DNA from: Limnoperna fortunei
Taxonomy: Eukaryota; Mollusca; Bivalvia; Mytilida; Modiolidae
Length of the DNA: 64,000 nt
Direction of reading: 5' to 3'
Assembly: GCA_944474755.1 (NCBI GenBank)
Contig: OX104122.1
Location: forward strand, 11,480,641-11,544,640
A model generated the notes under the pieces. The model ran no database searches, was not told the DNA's origin, and was given only the letters and a program-made list of their open reading frames with translations. Shown here piece after piece: positions 57,842 through 64,000 of the stretch. The first letter of the stretch is position 1, and each line of letters begins with the position of its first letter. A program made the translations under genes and the position numbers.

Positions 57842-60828
57842 GTTGAGTTTAGTTTAAACATATTTTATTTGAAATCTTGCAATTGCAAATACATCTCACA
57901 ATACAAATTATAACACAAAAGGATTTGGAAACAAGCTTAAACAGCTTATATTAATCCATCTCCTAAATAAATATATATCACATTAAGTAAAAGCTCATAA
58001 CAGTTATTTGTATGCTTGTGATTTCAACATACATTAGTAATAAAAATCACAAGATATTATATACATGCTATATATAATGGTATCATATTTTGTACAATTT
58101 GAGAGGAAATGTGAGAAGGTTTCAACTTGTCCGTATGTGCAGTTAGGAGAGTCCACCAGATTTCGTACGTGTTCATTTAGCGAGCTACCAACCAGTCGCT
58201 ATCTGGTGTGTAATACCTGTCCCAGTCGGGTTCCTACGTAGTAATAATCTGGAGGCTTTATGACCCGTTTACTTATTCGTTGTTTGAAGATATTTAACGA
58301 TGTACAATTTCGAGTATACAGGGGTAATTTGTTCCATAATTTTATGGTCGAAGACAGAAAATATTCGGAGTAAATATTTGCTCTTGTGCGGACCTCAATA
58401 ATATTTTGTGTTTGGCGGGATAATGTGTATGCGAATTGGCAATTGATGAAGGTACCAATTCCCGCAAATAATCTGGGGTTTCAAAGTTAATCATTTTGTA
58501 AAATAATATAAGTGTGTGGGTCTCTCGTCTGTCTGAAAGCGATTCCCATCCCGTTTCTTTATGTAATTTTTCAATAGAAGTTAATTTAGTACCTCCCGTT
58601 ACAATTCTCATAGCTTCTATTTGAACTATTGACTTTTCTAAAACGTGCCGATCAAGACAATATTTTGCGCAGAATATTTATTCTAGTATAAGCCTTTTTT
58701 ACTATATAATCAATGTGATCGTACCACATACCATCTTTAGAAAAGTAAATACCCAAATATTTATGACAATGAACCTCTTGTATGTCAAAATTATTCATAA
58801 ATAGAGTAGGATGTACCGGTTTCATTAGCTTACGAGAGAGTAATAAAGTTTCCGTCTTCTGTGGATTGAAGTTGACTAGCCACTTATTTGACCATTCGTG
58901 TATTTTGTCAAGATCACTGTTTAGTAATCTTGCAGTATTTTCAGGGGTATCGACAATTAAATATAAACTTGTATCATCAGCAAATAATTTGATGCTGGCA
59001 CCGATCTTAGTGACTATGTCGTTTATAAATAAACAAGAGTGGACCTAATATAGACCCTTGGGGAACCCCTGCTTTAATTGGCTTCCATGCAGAACAACTG
59101 CCATTTGACACAACACGTTGATATCTAGCATTTAAGTAGTTTGTGAACTAGTTTAGTAAGTTGCCTGAAATTCCATAATTTTGCAATTTAAAAAGCAAGC
59201 CTTTATGACAAACTCGATCAAAGGCTTTGCTTATATCACAGAATACCACCCTTATTTCTTTACCACTGTCTAGGGCCCTCCCAAAATCATTAGAAATATT
59301 AACAAGTTGGTTTATTGCCGAGTCTCCTTTAATAAACCCAGATTGGTTAGGAGTAATAATTTTATATTGTGTTAAATAATTATGTACGTGCTTGTAAACA
59401 CATATCTTTCCAAGCACTTGGCCATTATACTTAAAAGGGATATTGGCCTGTAGTTTTTAATTTCACTGGGATTATTACTTTTAAAAACCGGTGTAACATT
59501 AGCTTTTTTCCACTCTTTGGGAAAACAAGCTCTTTTTTAATGATAAGTTAAAAAGTCTACACAGTGGAGATTCTAACTGGGCTGCTGCCTCCATTAAAAG
59601 ACATGGGCTAATAAGGTAATGACCTGTGGCTTTAGCGGGAATTTATTCAGAATTTTTAACACATCTTCAACTTCATTTTTCTGAAATCAAAATATTACTT
59701 AAATTGTGCTTAGGAGTTATAAGTTTTGGAAGTTCAACTCTAGAGTCGTCAAGCTCGGTTTGCGATATAAAGAAGTCATTTAACTCATTTGCCTTGTCAG
59801 TATCTTCGAAAATTAAAGTGTCGCTTTTAATTAAAGGAGGGATGCCTGATTTTATCGGCTTTATACCTGAAATTTGGTTACAAAGTTTCCACCAAGATGT
59901 GGACGACGAGTTTACATTAGACAATTGATTGATGAGTTTAGTTTGATATATATCGCGTGCTTTCCGCACTACAGACGTTACTTTGTTTCATATTTGTAGA
60001 AATTTATTCCAGTGTAAAGGATTATTATGACATTTTGCTTTCGAATGAGCACAATTTTTTTCCTGATAAGTCTTCTTATGTCATTAGTAAGCCATTTTGG
60101 ATCAGATTTACGTATGATTACTATTTTATTAGGAATTGTCTTTTCAGCAGCACGTATTATGTTACTGAAGATACCTAGGGTTATTTCGTCAATATTATCA
60201 CTATTAAATATACTGTCCCAATGAACTACGGCTAGATTCTGTCTAAACTCATTAAAGTTACCTTTATTATATAACCATACCTTACGCTTAAAGGATTTAC
60301 AATCTGGTTTAGGGGTGTTTAAGAAGCCTACAACCGGGCAGTGATATCTTACTTGATCCAGTAAGGGAGGACCTACTCCAGAATATGGCACAAAGTTTAA
60401 AATGTTTGATATCACTAGGTCAAGTAGGGACGAGGAGTTTTCTGTAAAATAAGTAGGTTCATCGATAAGTTGATGAAGGGTATAATTGGTAAAAAGTCGT
60501 TTCATTTTTGAATTATCTGTTAATTGATTATCATTAAAATCACCTGTATCAATATGTAGTCTATATTACAATCATTCACAGCTGACTCTATCGAACATTC
60601 TACTTTCGCCTATGTCTCGATGTTACTATGCGGTGGTATATAGAAAGTGCCGTATAGTACCCGTTTACGGTTTATGATTAATTGAACCCATATAGCTTCT
60701 ATCACCATGGGTTCCAAATCGTTACGTCTTGTGGGATGAATATTATCTCGCACATAAACAATGACCCCGCCACCATTTTTGTTACCCACCCTGTCTTTAC
60801 GGAAGGGCTTATCAAGATATTTAAAAAA
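57842..60828 (-). pseudogene. CR1/Jockey-type non-LTR retrotransposon, 5'-truncated and frameshifted
   Basis: Read on the minus strand, the element begins within the endonuclease domain (LDKPFRKDRVGNKNGGGVIV at about 60800, then LVISNILNFVPYSGVG and SDPKWLTNDIRRLIRK at about 60400-60070). The reverse transcriptase follows (IITPNQSGFIKGDSAINQL, FCDISKAFDRVCHKGL, GVPQGSILGPLLF, and FADD after a frameshift). It ends with the thumb-like TKLTSIEKLHKETGWESLSD near 58580. Several frame changes and the missing endonuclease start show it is inactive. The family is inferred from these motifs. Confidence 0.85.
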
Positions 60829-61180
60829 GATATTGTTTTTTTGGTAATTACACGTAAGCTCTCAATTTAATATATTGACCTCATTTAGATTTAAATGAAG
60901 ACGAAAGACAAAATGTAGTTCTATTTTAGTTAATGTTTTTATGTCAGTCCTTCAGTCGACCCTAAACAAAATCGACATGAAGTCAGAATCCACCTTTAAC
61001 GGTTTCACCTCACAACAGTGGGTTATGTTATGATCATGTTACAGACTTCCACTTTCGTTGAACCGTTGATGTTTTGTAATTTGGTGTTATGTCATAGTTT
61101 TTCAACGGACACGTAAATTGTGCAACATTAAATAAATCTCATTCAGTTTCATATATATTTGTAAATGACCCTCCTTGTAT
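60829..61180 (+). repeat. Unclassified dispersed repeat, copy C, right part
   Basis: It continues the repeat interrupted at 57841: GATATTGTTTTTTGGTAATT, TTATGTCAGTCCTTCAGTCG, AATCCACCTTTAACGG, AACATTAAATAAATCTC, matching 33838-34010 and 39540-39790. Confidence 0.6.
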
Positions 61181-62261
61181 GCTGCAGACCCATTTAAGAG
61201 TAGACTCCTTTTAAAAACAATATCCTAACACTTCCGCCCCTACCCAATGCGACATTATTTTACATCGCGATTCAAAATTATCTGCCCTTTTGTCCTATTT
61301 TTCAGCCGATTTTTTGTTTGTTACTATTTTCGTCCTGGTTATAGTAAAAGACTGCTTGATGGATGTGAAGCAAACACCCAATCAATCAGTCAATCAATCT
61401 TTTAATCACGCAGGTACTCGTTGACAAGACGGACTTTAACCCGAATCATACGACAATTAACACTCGTTTAGCAGGAGTTGCGTTCCCTTCCCTTGAGCTC
61501 CTGGGCTTACTCCACGTTCTATTTTTATCGAGATCTCGATATAACAATATCCAGATCATTTTAAGAAATGATGGATGGGCCAAAATACTAAAAACAAGCC
61601 AAAATCATACATGCATTCATATGTTTACTTACGTAACTGTCCAGCGATCCTATAGCCGTTATTTTCGTTCGTCTAAAACCATGTCTGACTACATTTCTAA
61701 AAAAAAACATAAAAAACTTGTAAAATATTACGTGTTTTCTATGCACACTTATGATTATAAAGTCTGTTTTATTTAAAATTGTTATCTTCCTGTTTGAAAA
61801 TTAATTAACGACTCGACTAATATATTCAAATAGGTACTGTTGGTTATCATCTCGATATTTACATAATTAGCAAAGTTTATTTATTATTTGCTTCGAGAGA
61901 TCACTTAATTGGCGGACATATAGTCTATCAAAAATTGTTGTTCAGTGATGCAATGCTGGATCCAGCATACCAGTAAAAGGCAAACAGAAGACAAAAAGAA
62001 AGACTGTTTCATTAAGTAGAGGTGATTTGTTTGAACAGAAAAATCTCTCTATTCTGTTAATAAAAACCGGTAAAAAATACAATGTGTACGAAATCCGAAA
62101 AATCAGCCAGCATCGATAATAATATTACAGAGACCAAATCCGTAAAAGGACACGAGATAAAAGAGAAATAAAAAAGAACACGCTAAAAATGAATAGCACA
62201 GTATACATCTTTAAGTCTCGAATATGTTTAGTTTTGTAGTGTTGTAATGGATTTTAACGCC
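61181..62261. other. Intergenic DNA, no gene seen
   Basis: Short CAATCAATCAGTCAATCAAT run near 61378; otherwise nothing I can support. Confidence 0.4.
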
Positions 62262-62445
62262 ACTTTTATGAATGTTTTGATGAACAGCTTTATCGTCGGT
62301 AGGAAAACTGGCAAATGTGGTCAATAAAGATTGAAGTCGAGCATATTCTGGCGGGAGTGAGACTCAAACACGCAATCGCAATGTTGGCAGGAACGTGATC
62401 TTATAAGTAGACTATCTATCTTAATCACTCGGCAACCAAAGTCTG
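62262..62445 (-). mobile_element. tRNA-derived SINE, diverged minus-strand copy
   Basis: On the minus strand it begins GTTGCCGAGTGATTAAGATA, then shows a TGCGTGTTTGAGTC B-box relative, TGCCAGTTTTCCTACCGACG and the tail AAAAGTGGCGTTAAAATCC. Confidence 0.75.
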
Positions 62446-62919
62446 GGCTATCGAGTAATAATATATAATTATAATATGCAAGTGTTCCTCAATACGAATC
62501 TAAGCGACCGTGTTTGAAAGCCTTATTTAAAAGATAAAGTCTGATCATTCAAACTGATAAACTCGTTCAACAAATACATTTAGTTTTCAAAAATAATTAA
62601 CAATCTTTAACGACAATAATTATATTCAAACCATAGGTACGGCTATTGAATCAAAACCAAGCGTCCACTCTACTTAGACTGTTTATTTTTATAATTCAGT
62701 TGTTTCAGTAAATGTATTTGTGGGATTAGTTTTGTTTTTCAAACAAATGACCGAGTTCTGACTAAGAAAAAATAAAACATATAGTGAATAGTTGTTTTAT
62801 GTTCACTAAGAGATAAGAATAAGTGACAGTAATAGACATTATCAAAGGCAATTCAAAATCCTACCGTTGTAAAAATAAGATAATGATGTCGATTTTAAAT
62901 TTATGATTGTCATTAGCAA
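62446..62919. other. Intergenic DNA, no gene seen
   Basis: No supported features. Confidence 0.4.
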
Positions 62920-63240
62920 TTATATAGGGAGAAATCCAATAAATATAACTCATAAGTTTCGTTTCAATTGGTTAACCGGTTTCAGAGAAAAGGTCCTTTG
63001 AAAAAAATACCGAAGGGTCCTACCCGGTGGCAGCCATTTCAAATTTGCGATCGGAATAAAAAAGAAGATATTTTCGTCTTAGGAGCCTATGTTTAAATAA
63101 GTCCTACTGTGGCTGGCATTTTGAATTTCGGAGTGGCATTAAAAATACAAAGTTTAAAGACGGCCGTTCAAAGAATACCGCGATAAGTTTGATTTCAATG
63201 GGTTTACCGGTTACCAAAAAGAAGCCTTTTAACCCTGTGA
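62920..63240. repeat. Dispersed repeat with an internal duplication
   Basis: AAGTTTCGTTTCAATTGGTT with AACCGGTTTCAGAGAAAAGG at about 62955 recurs as AAGTTTGATTTCAATGGGTT with TACCGGTTACCAAAAAGAAG at about 63185. CCCGGTGGCAGCCATTTCAA and its relative TGTGGCTGGCATTTTGAATT lie between. There is no coding frame. Confidence 0.5.
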
Positions 63241-63649
63241 TCAAGTAAGGTATAATAGAAGATAATCATGGTAATCACTAACTTGACCCTTATTTCAGGA
63301 GAGCTAAAATGCACTTTGTCCTACATGTATATCACTGATATCTTTGGACAACCGGAATATCTATCGGAATATAAATTATATCAGTTGACAAAAAACACCT
63401 TGTCTTCTATTTCCTTCTTTAATTTTATTGCCTCCACATGCAGCTTATAGTCGAAGAGTGTGTCTAAAGTAAATTAACATCTGATATCTATTTTAATATC
63501 TTTTAAAGTGTTCTTAAGCAGAGATTACACGTACACTCTGAAACAAAGAAACACAAAAGATGTTTTTTTCAGAATAATTTCATACTATCGACACCAAATT
63601 CAAGAAATGTTTTCTATCTAATGTTCCTTTGTTTCTGTTAATACAAAGG
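63241..63649. other. Intergenic DNA, probable 3' end of the Tc1-like element
   Basis: No gene is seen. The non-coding end of the adjacent minus-strand transposon should lie here, but no terminal inverted repeat can be matched because its partner is outside the window. Confidence 0.35.
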
Positions 63650-64000
63650 TTAGTACCTAGTATGACCTCCACCTGCAGCTATCACTGTTCGGCATCTTCT
63701 CGGGCCGACTCAAAATGTTCTTTCTGTTCTCTTGAATTCTTCCTAACTCATCTTGTAACTCATTCTGTTTGTAGCATTTGTGTTTGCGGTTGCGATCGGC
63801 ACCAGCGCAAAAGTAGATGATCGATTGGATTCAAATATGGCAACTTCGAGGACCAAGGTAGCATATTGGCATTACTCTTGGGAAGAACATCCATAGTTAA
63901 ACGGGCTGTGTGTGATCGAGAATCATCATGCTGAAATAACTTCCTCTCTCGGTTAATAGCAGGCGACAGGTGTCGCAATATTGTGTAAAATATTTCCGTT
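63650..64000 (-). pseudogene. Tc1/mariner-type transposase, C-terminal part, frameshifted, runs off the window
   Basis: On the minus strand the DDE domain is readable: FQHDDSRSHTARLTMDVLP, then LPYLNPIDHLL. The usual Tc1 pattern is D followed 34 residues later by E in PNPIEHLW-type context; here the position is D (PIDH). A frameshift follows, and the canonical carboxyl end is found in another frame (RCRTVIAAGGGHTRY, stop at 63652-63650). The broken frame shows it is inactive. The N-terminal DNA-binding part lies beyond the window. Confidence 0.8.

Overview
The window is repeat-dense, AT-rich animal DNA with spliced genes (GT-AG introns, AATAAA signals). Four things point to a bivalve or closely related mollusc: many tRNA-derived SINE copies with one core, long minisatellites, a ROCO/COR gene with death domains, and a Mab-21/cGAS-like gene of a kind expanded in bivalves. 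I cannot name the species from the sequence. A 200-N assembly gap lies at 16800-16999.

Layout. (1) 473-5866: the 3' part of a spliced + strand gene encoding the C-terminal half of a ROCO-family protein (COR domain, then two death domains), with 31-nt and 28-nt micro-exons. (2) About 6.8-16.8 kb: no gene, but six or more unrelated tandem arrays (units of about 35, 28, 51, 38, 59 and 96 bp), a MITE and foldback sequences. The last array runs into the gap. (3) 17.0-20.4 kb: SINEs and a decayed Ty3/Gypsy reverse transcriptase fragment. (4) 20388-29554: a 9.17-kb EnSpm/CACTA-type DNA transposon with CACTG termini, ATC target duplication and subterminal repeats. No transposase is recognisable, and a SINE, a MITE and a foldback element lie inside it. 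(5) 29.6-41.6 kb: old repeats and a decayed minus-strand retroelement whose RT core is still readable. (6) 41638-43552: a Mab-21/cGAS-like receptor gene with one frameshift, followed by a 21-bp minisatellite. (7) 45562-55165: a complete-ended Polinton/Maverick with 256-bp TIRs and GTCCAA target duplication. It carries protein-primed PolB (one frameshift), an A32-like packaging ATPase fused to zinc-finger modules, and a retroviral-type integrase with chromodomain. I see no capsid or protease gene. It sits inside an older SINE-like element. (8) 56-61 kb: a foldback element and a broken CR1/Jockey-type non-LTR retrotransposon inserted in an unclassified repeat. (9) 63650-end: a broken Tc1/mariner transposase leaving the window.

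The two host-type genes (ROCO-death domain and cGAS-like receptor) belong to families linked to innate immune or cell-death signalling. They are about 36 kb apart and nothing in the sequence shows they work together. The Polinton's three genes form a compact same-strand block for replication (PolB), ATP-driven DNA handling (ATPase) and integration (INT).
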